From Cyclostephanos tholiformis (Eukaryota; Bacillariophyta; Thalassiosirophyceae; Thalassiosirales; Thalassiosiraceae): a stretch of DNA of 11,518 bases. The DNA lies in assembly GCA_036939975.1 (NCBI GenBank), contig JALLPB010001046.1:1-11518 (forward strand), given 5' to 3'. Positions 1 through 7,733 of the stretch are shown piece by piece (positions within the stretch are counted from its first letter, which is position 1; each line of letters begins with the position of its first letter). A program made the translations under genes and the position numbers. The notes under the pieces were generated by a model. The model was not told the origin of the DNA, did no database searches, and saw only the letters and a program-made list of their open reading frames with translations.

Positions 1-916
1 GGGTTGTGGTTGTGTTGCCGAAAAAAGAAAAAACCTACTATTCCTACGTAGAAAACCTACGGAGGGATAGTTTTTTGTCCCGCCAGGACGGACTTAGCTG
101 TTAAGCTGTTAAGCCTATTAGTAACTTTTATTTCAGTGCAAGTGACTAACATGTAACTGTCTAATATTAAAGTAAGTACTCACAGCTGTTTTATGTGCAA
201 CACACAGCATACAGTAGTAACAAACATTTTACACTATTCCCTCATCTCTGGTGTTAATATTGAAGCAAGTCTGATACAGATAAGTTGTTGATGCACATTT
301 TACTGTTCTTACTCTCACTGATGAACTTGCATTTGAAGGGGTTGTGCAAGCAACGGTGGCAAAAATTGCTTGCGGATTCACTTTAATATGTAAGTAGCTT
401 TTTGCTAAACCAACTTCACTATCCCTCCCCCCAATATGACATCCGTTGACTAAGGTAGTGGCATCCCATTGCTATCTACCATGTCCTCCCCTAGAAACAA
501 CTACTTATGGTCTTGGCTGATTGTTGTATATCTCATCGCTGGGTGCTGGGGGGGGGCACCAAGGCGGCCATGGGATGACAGCGGCAGTGGCTGCCATTGT
601 TGAAAAGTGTGTCAGGCACTCATTTTGTTAGTGTTTTGTGTGTCATTTGCTTTACATGAAGGTAGGCACAATAGTTGCCGAAAATAGGCTAAGAATAAGA
701 AGCATTATTAGTGATAATTTTCAATATGAAGCCTTGTCACACAGCACGTTGGCTAATGTTTCTACAACTCAAAGCCAGGGGTGGAGCACTAGTATGTTGG
801 CCGTGGTACGATGGTGGCAGTCATGGTATGGTTCATTGTTATTCATGATCCACGAGTATGTTTGTCATGTTTCTAGTTGGACTGTATGGCTTTTTTGCCT
901 CATCAGCAAGGTGCCT
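1..916. other. Left flank, no recognisable gene
   Basis: This AT-rich stretch contains only short open frames. The longest on the plus strand (638-940, 100 codons) has no recognisable domain and an amino-acid mix typical of random AT-rich DNA. One 37-codon open stretch at 284-397 (+), bounded by TAA and TAG, reads somewhat like protein (for example TVLTLTDELAFEGVVQ), but it is too short to assign. Minor structure includes a GCTGTTAA unit repeated in tandem near 97-114 and a run of nine G at 548-556. It may be the decayed end of a neighbouring element; I see no promoter, RNA gene or terminal repeat in it. Confidence 0.5.
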
Positions 917-1037
917 ACGTCATTTCACTTATGGGGCTGACGTCATGATGACGCTCAGTCTTTTTCCAGATAATTTTTCGGAAGATCCTTCTGTAGTACC
1001 TTTTATTTTTATTAAGATGCCGACGTCATGATGACGC
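917..1037 (+). promoter_or_regulatory. Cluster of CRE/CCRE-like motifs upstream of PEPC
   Basis: Seen directly: ACGTCA at 917-922; the full palindrome TGACGTCA at 938-945 followed by TGACGC at 949-954; then ACGTCA at 1023-1028 followed by TGACGC at 1032-1037. They lie about 215-335 bases before the PEPC start. Established knowledge: in the diatom Phaeodactylum tricornutum, TGACGT, its inverse ACGTCA, and TGACGC are the CO2/cAMP-responsive elements (CCRE1-3) that repress a carbonic anhydrase gene at high CO2 through a CREB/ATF-like bZIP factor. Inference: the same module may control this PEPC. The transcription start is not visible, so it could instead lie too far upstream to act as a core element. 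Confidence 0.55.
939..989 (+). repeat. Upstream direct repeat, copy 1
   Basis: This copy begins with GACGTCATGATGACGC (939-954), contains a TTTTTCCAGA-like middle, and ends with TTTTTCGGAAGATCCT (974-989). The same two blocks in the same order occur at 1022-1082. It carries the palindromic TGACGTCA and a TGACGC, so the duplication has also doubled the putative bZIP sites. Confidence 0.8.
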
Positions 1038-1082
1038 CCGGCACCTCGGTCGATTTTTCCAAAGATTTTTTCGGAAGATCCT
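1022..1082 (+). repeat. Upstream direct repeat, copy 2
   Basis: This copy begins with the identical 16-mer GACGTCATGATGACGC (1022-1037) and ends with the identical 16-mer TTTTTCGGAAGATCCT (1067-1082). The middle is ten bases longer than in copy 1 and differs in sequence (CCGGCACCTCGG is extra), although TTTTTCCA-AGA is recognisable in both. Because both ends are conserved and the middle has drifted, the end blocks may be under selection. Confidence 0.8.
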
Positions 1083-1127
1083 CATCGTGCGATTACAACC
1101 TTGGAATTAATACCATATTTTACCATA

Positions 1128-1211
1128 ATGCAAAAGATGATCCGGCCCAGAAAATACTATTTTCAGAACCGCAATTTTATGTTCGGCATGTGCCGATCAA
1201 TGGGGCCATAA
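1128..1211 (+). other. Possible upstream ORF in PEPC leader (27 codons)
   Basis: An ATG at 1128 opens a 27-codon frame that ends in TAA at 1209-1211, 40 bases before the PEPC ATG and out of frame with it. It contains four further in-frame ATG codons (1137, 1179, 1188, 1200). If transcription starts upstream of 1128, scanning ribosomes would meet this frame first, which would lower PEPC translation or make it conditional. If transcription starts after 1200, the frame is irrelevant. Composition gives no sign of a conserved peptide. Confidence 0.25.
1183..1196. promoter_or_regulatory. Short perfect inverted repeat before the PEPC start
   Basis: TCGGCA (1183-1188) and its reverse complement TGCCGA (1191-1196) are separated by two bases. 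The site lies 56 bases before the ATG and inside the possible upstream ORF. It could be a dimeric protein site near the core promoter or a small hairpin in the 5' leader. Six-base arms also occur by chance, so this is a weak call. Confidence 0.25.
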
Positions 1212-1251
1212 AAAAACAAAAACATCGTCGATACTCTCATCCAAAACCAAG

Positions 1252-4200
1252 ATGCTATCCGGGGCATCACGCCGAGCGACCTCACGCCGCGCCGCGGTGG
1301 CTATGGCAAGCCCTAGCGTCGTATCACCCCCCCGCCCATCCGCCTCCTTCGCTGCAGTCGCCGCCCCGTCGTCGTCGCGCGCCCTAGTCACCACCACCGA
1401 CGCCACCACGACGATGACCCATCGGCTGCGCCTCCATCGTCATAATCTCCACCTCTTTCCCCAACAACCTCAACGACCACCCCATTGGGAGTTGGGCAGG
1501 CGGCTCCTCTCGTCCCTCGCCGAGCCAACCCTCTTCCCGGCCATCTCCGGCGATGCAGATGACCTAGTCGCGACGACCAAAGCAGACGGCGGCGGCGACC
1601 ACCTCCTCTGGTCGGACGTCCGAACGATGGGCGCGATACTCGGCGAATTCATATCCGTCCATGACGGCGACGAGGTCCTCGCCAAGGTCGAGACCATGCG
1701 CAAGATGGCGAGGGAGAGTCGACAGTCGTCGTCTTGGGGGGAGGGGGAGAGGGAGGGAGGTGGCTCCAATAGACTCGACGACATGGCCGACTTCGCGAGG
1801 GGATTGACCGCCAGGGAGCTCGGGGTAGTCTCGCGCGCTTTCTCTCACTTCCTCGGCGTCGCCAACGCCGCCGAGGCGCAGCAGCGCGTTAGGAAGCTGA
1901 GGGCGGACCTGTCGAAGGAGGGGAATGACGGTCTTCTCGGGGCGCTTCACGAGCGCAAGGGCGATTCCACGGCGGGGGCGATACGTGGTCTCCTGGAAGG
2001 GGGGGACGTCTCGGCGGGCGAGATATACGATTCCATTGTCACGCAGACGGCCGAAATCGTCTTGACGGCACACCCGACGCAGGTCAACCGACGCACGCTC
2101 CTCGAGAAGCACGGTCGCTTACAGCGCATACTCAACGAGGCCGACGGCCTACGATCGACGGGCACCCCCTACCAGCGCAAGCTCCTCGACGATGCCCTAC
2201 GACGCGAGATTGGGTCCATCTGGCAGACGGACGAATTGTCCCGTTCGAAGCCATCCGTCCAGTCCGAGGCCGAGAGGGGCACGCTCGTCCTAGAGACGGT
2301 TATGTGGGAGGCATTGCCATCGTTCCTACGACGGCTCGATGCGACCATGAGATCGACACTGGGTGAGGATCGAGGATTGCCCCTAACGGCGCGTCCTTTC
2401 AAGTTCGCGAGCTGGATGGGGGGGGATCGCGATGGCAATCCCAACGTCACGTCGACTGTTACGCGGGAGGTGTGCCTCACGAATCGGATCAAGGCCGCGC
2501 GTCTACTCGAGAAGGACGTTCGGGAGCTCACGTCCCTGATATCGGGAAATCCGCCAAGGGGGAGGGAGAGCGATGCGATGGATAAAATACGCGAGCGCGT
2601 GGGCTACGAGAGCCGTGCCCCCTTCCGTAGTTACCTCTACCCCATCGCCACTAAGCTCGCGCTTACCGCCAAGTGGGCCGAACAAGAACTGCACAAGCTC
2701 GAGAAGGACGAGCCGGTGACTACGAACATCTACCCGGACGAGGTTTACCTGAGCAAGGATGAGCTGATGGACGAGCTTCTAACAGTGCATCGTGCACTGT
2801 GCGACACGGGGAACGCCGTCACGGCCGACGGCCGACTTTCCGACCTCATTCGCAAGCTGTCGGCGTTCGGCCTCACGTTCGTGCCGCTCGACGTGCGACA
2901 GGAAAGCGACCGACACGCCGAGGTCATGGACGGTGTGACCCGATATCTCGGATTGGGCAGTTACGCGCAGTGGGACGAGGACACGCGAGTCAATTGGATA
3001 ACGCAGCAATTGCAGAGCAAGCGACCCCTACTGCGAGCCGGTGCTTGGAACGACCCCGGGAGCGAGAGGTACTTCTCCGAGAATGCACGGGAGACTCTTG
3101 ACACGTTCGCGATGATCGCTGATCAGTACGAGGACAGCCTCGGGGCGTACGTTATCAGCCAGTGCACGTCCGCATCGGACGTGCTGTCGGTATTGCTCCT
3201 GCAAGTTGACGCCGGCGTCGAGAAGCCCCTGCGAGTTGTGCCTCTCTTCGAGACGCTCGATGACCTAAAGGGTGCAGCATCGACAATGGAGCAGCTCTTC
3301 AAGCTGCCAGTGTACATCGGTTCGATCAATGGGAAACAGGAGGTCATGGTCGGATATTCCGACTCCGCTAAGGATGCCGGCCGACTCGCCGCCAGCTGGG
3401 CGCAGTACGAGACTCAGGTACAGTTGGCCGCCGTTGCGAAGAAGTACAATGTCGATCAGGTCTACTTTCACGGGAAGGGGGGAACCGTCGGCCGCGGCGC
3501 CAATCCCAACACGTTCAATGGCATCGTCTCTCACGCCCCCGGCACCATCAATGGCAAGTACCGCGTCACGGAACAGGGGGAAATGATCGATCGTAACTTC
3601 GGCCGTCCCGAAATCGCCGAGCGAAGTTTGGACCTCTACACCGCCGCACTGTTGGCTGAGAAGCACACCCACCGGGACCTTCCCAAGAAGGAGTTCAAGG
3701 ATATGATGGACAAACTCAGCGAAATCAGCTGCGAGGCATACCGCAAGATCGTTTTCAAGGAAGAGCGCTTCGTGCCGTACTTTCGCACGGCAACGCCGGA
3801 GCTCGAGCTGGCAAACCTGAACATTGGGTCCAGGCCCGCGAAGCGTAAGGCGTCGGGCGGGGTGGAGAGTCTACGCGCCATCCCGTGGATATTCGCATGG
3901 ACTCAAACTCGCTTGAACCTCCCTACGTGGCTGGGCGTTGGCGAGGCGATAAGCGAAGTCCTCGCCGGGAAAGACGCTGACACCCTCCGTAAGATGTACA
4001 GGGAATTCGGTGCATTCCGGACCACGATTGACCTCGTGGAAATGATACTTTCGAAGAGCGACTCCGGCATCGCTCGGCACTACGAAAAAGTCCTCGTAAC
4101 TGACCCCAAGGCTATCGAGCTCGGAGGCGAGATTATGAAGACTTTTCACGCCACGGAGAGCGCGATCCTGGACCTCTCAGGTCACAAGACGCCGGCGGAG

Positions 4201-4386
4201 AATGATCGCCTGCTCCAGCGTCTCATGGCGGTTCGGAATCCGTACGTTGATGTCTTGAATGTGCTCCAGGTCGAGACTTTGAAGCGTCTTCGCGAAAGCC
4301 AGGGTCGTCCTGAAGAAAAAGTACTACAGGATACCCTGCTCACTACTATTACTGGCATCGCCAATGGCATGGGGAACACCGGATAA
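1252..4386 (+). CDS. ppc: Phosphoenolpyruvate carboxylase, organelle-targeted form
   Basis: It adds bicarbonate to phosphoenolpyruvate to give oxaloacetate and phosphate (anaplerotic, C4-type or carbon-concentrating roles). The 1044-residue frame has no intron; E. coli PEPC has 883 residues and plant enzymes about 960-970. ATG 1252 is the first in-frame start after TGA 1138-1140 and has A at -3. Residues 1-115 precede the family domain, which starts near LLWSDVRTMG (118-127). This extension is rich in Arg/Ser/Ala with no acidic residue before Asp50 and has RRLLSS at 83-88, so a mitochondrial presequence is likely. Motifs: TAHPTQ with catalytic His274; MGGDRDGNPN (389-398); VRQESDRH (548-555); LFETLDD with metal ligand Glu667; YSDSAKDAG with metal ligand Asp704 and Lys707; FHGKGGTVGRG (739-749) with His740 and Arg748; LRAIPWIFAWTQ (874-885); C-terminal NTG. 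The inhibitor-site residues of E. coli (Arg587, Lys773, Arg832, Asn881) correspond to Arg748, Lys935, Arg995 and Asn1042. The plant N-terminal phosphorylation serine motif is absent. Oddities are Lys742 at the Arg581 position and a Gly/Glu-rich insert near 163-171. Confidence 0.97.
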   Translation: MLSGASRRATSRRAAVAMASPSVVSPPRPSASFAAVAAPSSSRALVTTTDATTTMTHRLRLHRHNLHLFPQQPQRPPHWELGRRLLSSLAEPTLFPAISGDADDLVATTKADGGGDHLLWSDVRTMGAILGEFISVHDGDEVLAKVETMRKMARESRQSSSWGEGEREGGGSNRLDDMADFARGLTARELGVVSRAFSHFLGVANAAEAQQRVRKLRADLSKEGNDGLLGALHERKGDSTAGAIRGLLEGGDVSAGEIYDSIVTQTAEIVLTAHPTQVNRRTLLEKHGRLQRILNEADGLRSTGTPYQRKLLDDALRREIGSIWQTDELSRSKPSVQSEAERGTLVLETVMWEALPSFLRRLDATMRSTLGEDRGLPLTARPFKFASWMGGDRDGNPNVTSTVTREVCLTNRIKAARLLEKDVRELTSLISGNPPRGRESDAMDKIRERVGYESRAPFRSYLYPIATKLALTAKWAEQELHKLEKDEPVTTNIYPDEVYLSKDELMDELLTVHRALCDTGNAVTADGRLSDLIRKLSAFGLTFVPLDVRQESDRHAEVMDGVTRYLGLGSYAQWDEDTRVNWITQQLQSKRPLLRAGAWNDPGSERYFSENARETLDTFAMIADQYEDSLGAYVISQCTSASDVLSVLLLQVDAGVEKPLRVVPLFETLDDLKGAASTMEQLFKLPVYIGSINGKQEVMVGYSDSAKDAGRLAASWAQYETQVQLAAVAKKYNVDQVYFHGKGGTVGRGANPNTFNGIVSHAPGTINGKYRVTEQGEMIDRNFGRPEIAERSLDLYTAALLAEKHTHRDLPKKEFKDMMDKLSEISCEAYRKIVFKEERFVPYFRTATPELELANLNIGSRPAKRKASGGVESLRAIPWIFAWTQTRLNLPTWLGVGEAISEVLAGKDADTLRKMYREFGAFRTTIDLVEMILSKSDSGIARHYEKVLVTDPKAIELGGEIMKTFHATESAILDLSGHKTPAENDRLLQRLMAVRNPYVDVLNVLQVETLKRLRESQGRPEEKVLQDTLLTTITGIANGMGNTG

Positions 4387-4484
4387 GCACTGAACTCTTT
4401 TACTTCATTCGTGTCTGGTCCTGGTGTTACATCAATTTTTTATCTGTGAGAGATCTATATTACCTTTTGGGGACAGCGGTCCTG

Positions 4485-4498
4485 ATTAATGCATTAAT
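4485..4498. repeat. Perfect 14-base palindrome
   Basis: ATTAATGCATTAAT equals its own reverse complement. It lies just after the PEPC gene in AT-rich DNA. Its role is unknown; it could be a protein site, a target-site remnant or chance. Confidence 0.6.
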
Positions 4499-4723
4499 TT
4501 GGTGGAGTCTGGTTATATGGGGATAGCCAATGCATCTGAGTGAGAGAACAAATGTTGTTTGTTTGGTTTTTGGACGAAGCTGCGGCGGGTCATAGCCAAT
4601 TTTAATGTTTAAGAATTCCAGTCTTTGAAAGGTGTAATACTCAGTTTGACTTCAAAAAAACCGCTCCTGTGAACCGGTGTGAATGAAGCAAAAAAGTAGT
4701 TCAGCATTCAAGTTCAGGACAAT

Positions 4724-4736
4724 GGGGGGGGGGGGG
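4724..4736 (+). repeat. Poly-G run (13 G)
   Basis: An uninterrupted run of 13 guanines lies in AT-rich DNA between the PEPC gene and the first decayed element. It is probably a slippage-prone homopolymer. Its exact length is also the kind of position where sequencing errors occur. Confidence 0.8.
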
Positions 4737-4829
4737 CATAGAAAATTCGAAAATTTTTCCTACTCTAAAAGTCCTTTCTGTAACTCGTGACATCATAACT
4801 GACAGAAGAAGCTAAAGAGATGCTGTCCC

Positions 4830-5880
4830 CATTAGTCCTCATCAAGTTCATGTTCCCCCTCCTCCCACTCCCACTGTTCCTGCCACTGCTGCCAATGATG
4901 AGGATGATGAGGAAGAAATTGATGACTTGATCTCCTCCCTCGCCATCACTGAGAGCAGGCCCGCCCTCTATTTTGGCCAATCTAACATTGCCATTGCCTA
5001 GTACCCAATGGGTTTTTTGCCAATACGACATGCTCTGTTGAGCCCAACACCACTACTATTATTGTGTTGTGATATATCTTGGTGAGATATTGTTCCATCT
5101 GCAGGCACACATCCCCCCATCCTTCCTTGACATCATGAGGTGGATAGAGAACAAGCTTGATGGTCATTGTTTCAGCAACAAGGAGGGCCAGCAACTTCCA
5201 TGTGAGTGTCCATGGCTCAGACTTTGACAACATCTGGAGAGAGGGCAAAATGTTCCCACTTGCATTCAAGTGTCTTCCAAATCCCCATACCCAGATCATC
5301 TGGCATACAGAGTGCCCTAGCCTCAACTACAAAAGGATGCAAAATCCGGGACTTTACCTGGATGCAGTTCACCAGCAAATGACTGTCTTGCAGGTGATGT
5401 TCACCAGTCTCAAGGTGCAGCATGTGATCGCTCTGCATTTAGACAGCATTATCATCATCAAATTGCCAACACACAACCCCATGGGCTTTGGATTCGCTTC
5501 ACCTCCACAAAGTTCAGGGGCTTTGGCTGTGTTGGCTTTTGCGGTGATTATAGCCTTGGCTGCAGTGACTTTGTTGGTGGTGGTGGCTTAAGAGGCAATG
5601 GCTTTGGGGGCAACGTGTATGGTAGTAGTGAATGACATGTTGGTGGTTTTGGCAGCAGTGGTGGGATCAGCGGTGGAGGTGGTGGCAGGATAGTTGGTGG
5701 TGGGGCGTTTACGGCACCAACAAAACAACAACTCTTGCCTCAAAAGACACCACCTGAGGAGCCTCTGATGGTGGTCAACACAACATATGACTTACCTTTG
5801 GCAAGTGAGACATTTATGGAGAACTCAAACATGTTGATGCTGGACTTGCTGGCAAAGCTTGGTGCCACCAGATGAGGGAG
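4830..5880 (+). pseudogene. Decayed protein-like region, acidic then glycine-rich, family unknown
   Basis: Several plus-strand frames read like protein but are joined by stops and frame changes. At 4837-5000 a Pro/Thr-rich then acidic stretch (including NDEDDEEEIDDLISSLAI) ends at a TAG. At 5075-5225 one frame reads FLDIMRWIENKLDG and stops at TGA 5225. At about 5190-5480 another frame, within the open stretch 5157-5591, reads FPLAFKCLPNPHTQIIWH. From about 5516 a glycine-rich frame (FVGGGG, GGISGGGGG) runs through one TGA to a TGA at about 5873, including the non-glycine stretch PEEPLMVVNTTYDLPL. I recognise no catalytic motif. The most economical reading is one old repeat-derived gene with several frameshifts; two unrelated relics side by side is possible. 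Confidence is low for exact limits and for identity. Confidence 0.35.
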
Positions 5881-6750
5881 CGCAATTGCAACGAAAGGGG
5901 CAACAACAATTCATCAGCACTTATTGAGGGGAGGAGAAGCCATGTTGCTGGTGTCACCATCTTGAACAATAATGATTGTGGCAAGACAAACACAATAGGT
6001 GCACTTACTCCGGATGTGACTCTCTGACAGGCTCTGTAGAGGACGAATGAGGGGGTGAGTAAAAGATGGTTGATTGTCGGTGTTTGGCAATGGATGGGGG
6101 CATTTGAGGAGTTGGTAGGTTCATATTTAGGAGGAGCCATGGCAATATTATCAAGCTTCTGTTATGCATAGTAGAGAAAATATCTAGAGATGGCATTATG
6201 TTTGGGAACTCTGGAGTGCAAATGTTGCTAAAAAGAGAGCAAAAACTCTGGAGCACAAATTTTGCTAAAAAGAGAAGAAAAACATGAAAAAAACTAAGTA
6301 TGGCAGGCACCCACTGAGAATTGATCTCTTTTTTTGACCCGCCTGTGCTTGCTTGCCAGGAAGAAACCAGAAAACATGTTTTCAGAGGGCAATTTTGGTC
6401 AACAATATTTTTCAACCAAACTGAAAAGGGGGCATGGGTTTTTAGTGGTCCTGTGCAAAGATTTATTGCTATTGCAGATTAGCAATTTTTGTGGCATTCT
6501 GATTTCTGAATGATGCACACCTGTTCCACAGCAATGTGTTTGTATAAATTCTCAAATGTTGCCACCAAATTGAACACATGAGGTCATTCCATAAAGCAGC
6601 ATTTGCTTATAACACAGTTCACTTGGGTAGAAAGTTTTTCTAACTTGTACTTCCTAGTTGGGGAGAAATCACTTACTGAATAGTTAGAGCTCCAATGGTA
6701 CAGTGGATTGTTTTTAAGTTCAATGAGTTTGGATTGATTCATTGGCACCT
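5881..6750. other. Repeat-like DNA without a recognisable gene
   Basis: Open frames on the minus strand here (5814-6140 and 6005-6415) are hydrophobic, cysteine- and leucine-rich, and look like translated low-complexity DNA rather than protein. A 37-base tandem duplication lies at about 6207-6280. Minus-strand text around 6500-6620 reads weakly like protein (for example LVATFENLYKHIAVEQV), so the decayed peptidase element to the right may continue into this stretch, but I cannot align it to anything. Confidence 0.4.
6207..6280 (+). repeat. 37-base imperfect tandem duplication
   Basis: AACTCTGGAG starts at 6207 and again at 6244. Each copy continues with a CAAATNTTGCTAAAAAGAGA-type stretch. 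The copies differ at a few positions, so the duplication is not recent. Confidence 0.75.
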
Positions 6751-7733
6751 TCATTCTGGAACTTGGAACTCTGGTTTTTGAGATTTGGATACCACCTCAA
6801 CAATCGCATCCTCTGGATCCTGATCCAGTACTCCTGCCTTCATATTTCTGTTATCTCCTTTGGGGTAGCCTCCACCTTCAATGGTGAAAATAATGTCCGT
6901 GTTGAATTTGTTGAGCAAGTAGTCCTATTCAGACACTATTACGGTGTACTGGGTGTTACGTGTTTTGTAGGCTTGGGTCACAGCTTCAACGTCAATGCAT
7001 TTGTTGAGTTAGATCACTTTGCAGCAAGCAATAGGTCTACAATTGAAGTCATTGGGTTGAGTCACAAATTCTCCCCTCTCAAGTCTCCACTTGATTCTGT
7101 CTATGATTACATAAAAATCATTAATCATTTGTTTTGCCTGTCTACTGTTCCCACTAACACTAATTGTTTGGACTGCCTGGAGAATCAGGGACATATTTGG
7201 CACTATCCACTGAAAGAGGCACTGACATCAGCTTCTTCAACAACAGTTGGATATGCTCGCTCCAAGTTTGGAGTGACCAATTGAGTCCATCACAGAAGAT
7301 AAGTACCAGTCTTTATCATAACCTCAGCAACGGTGTAGTGATCAGAATCATGGAACACAGAGAAAATCCTTTTGAAACTACGGGGAACCCTCAGAAGGTC
7401 ATGAGGGAGGAGAATCTGTCTAGCAGATGGCACCAGATGCAGATAAGGGAGATCAAAGTTGGTTCCCACTCCAATATTCTCTTTGAACAAATGACAGTAA
7501 TGTGCAAGGACTGTTGCAAATGACATTAGGAATTCTTATTCCCACCAATTGATGCTATTCTGTATCATATTGTTGTGTGCAACATCACCAATAATAATAG
7601 ATGCAGGAGCATTATTATGGTTACAGAATGCAAAGCTAAGGTTCATGGTGAGGAAATTGAATTCTATGTAGTTTCCACCACCAGTAGGAACAGGCCTTGT
7701 TTCTATGACACCCAGTGCCCAAGCCTCTTTCAT
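6751..7733 (-). pseudogene. C48/Ulp1-like cysteine peptidase, broken
   Basis: Ulp1-family (C48) peptidases cleave SUMO-type modifiers; copies are also carried by several DNA transposon families. Reading the minus strand from ATG 7733, one frame runs to 7290 with a single TAA at 7536-7538 and contains FHDSDHYTV, whose His (codon 7338-7340) fits the catalytic His-aromatic pair. A frame change gives FCDGLNWSLQTW with the catalytic Asp at 7289-7291, down to a TAG at 7160-7162. A third frame holds FVTQPNDFNCRPIACCK, with the oxyanion Gln at 7057-7059 and the nucleophile Cys at 7039-7041. The residue after Cys is Arg where the family normally has Gly. The same frame then continues with two internal stops to TGA 6751-6753. 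His-Asp-Gln-Cys order and spacing are as in Ulp1. At least two frameshifts and several stops make it non-functional. Family assignment is by motif reading; the transposon link is inference. Confidence 0.75.

Larger units (their letters stand above)
4387..4830. other. 3' flank of PEPC, no recognisable gene
   Basis: AT-rich DNA follows directly on the PEPC stop codon TAA (4384-4386) and must contain its 3' untranslated region, but I find no clear AATAAA-type signal. A perfect 14-base palindrome ATTAATGCATTAAT lies at 4485-4498, about 100 bases after the stop. A run of 13 G lies at 4724-4736. No open frame of note occurs on either strand. Confidence 0.5.

Noticed and set aside
638..940. 100-codon plus-strand open frame as a small gene
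   Set aside because: No recognisable domain, no clear context, composition like random AT-rich sequence; it also overlaps the start of the regulatory cluster.
1028..1387. 119-codon plus-strand frame overlapping the PEPC start
   Set aside because: It runs through the promoter and into the PEPC N-terminus in another frame; its proline/arginine-rich end is the shadow of the PEPC presequence region.
1564..2112. Minus-strand open frame of 182 codons and other long frames inside 1252-4386
   Set aside because: They are antisense or out-of-frame shadows of the GC-rich PEPC coding sequence, where stop codons are rare in every frame.
5480..5591. Hydrophobic C-terminal tail of the 5157-5591 frame as a membrane segment
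   Set aside because: The Ala/Leu/Val-rich text comes from reading the glycine-codon repeat (GGT/GGC with TTT) one base out of frame.
5814..6415. Minus-strand frames of 108 and 136 codons as secreted or membrane proteins
   Set aside because: The composition is low-complexity Leu/Ser/Phe/Pro with no motif, and the two overlap each other in different frames.
6742..7284. Plus-strand open frame of 180 codons as a gene
   Set aside because: It lies exactly antisense to the C48-like motifs read on the minus strand, and its own translation has no recognisable motif.
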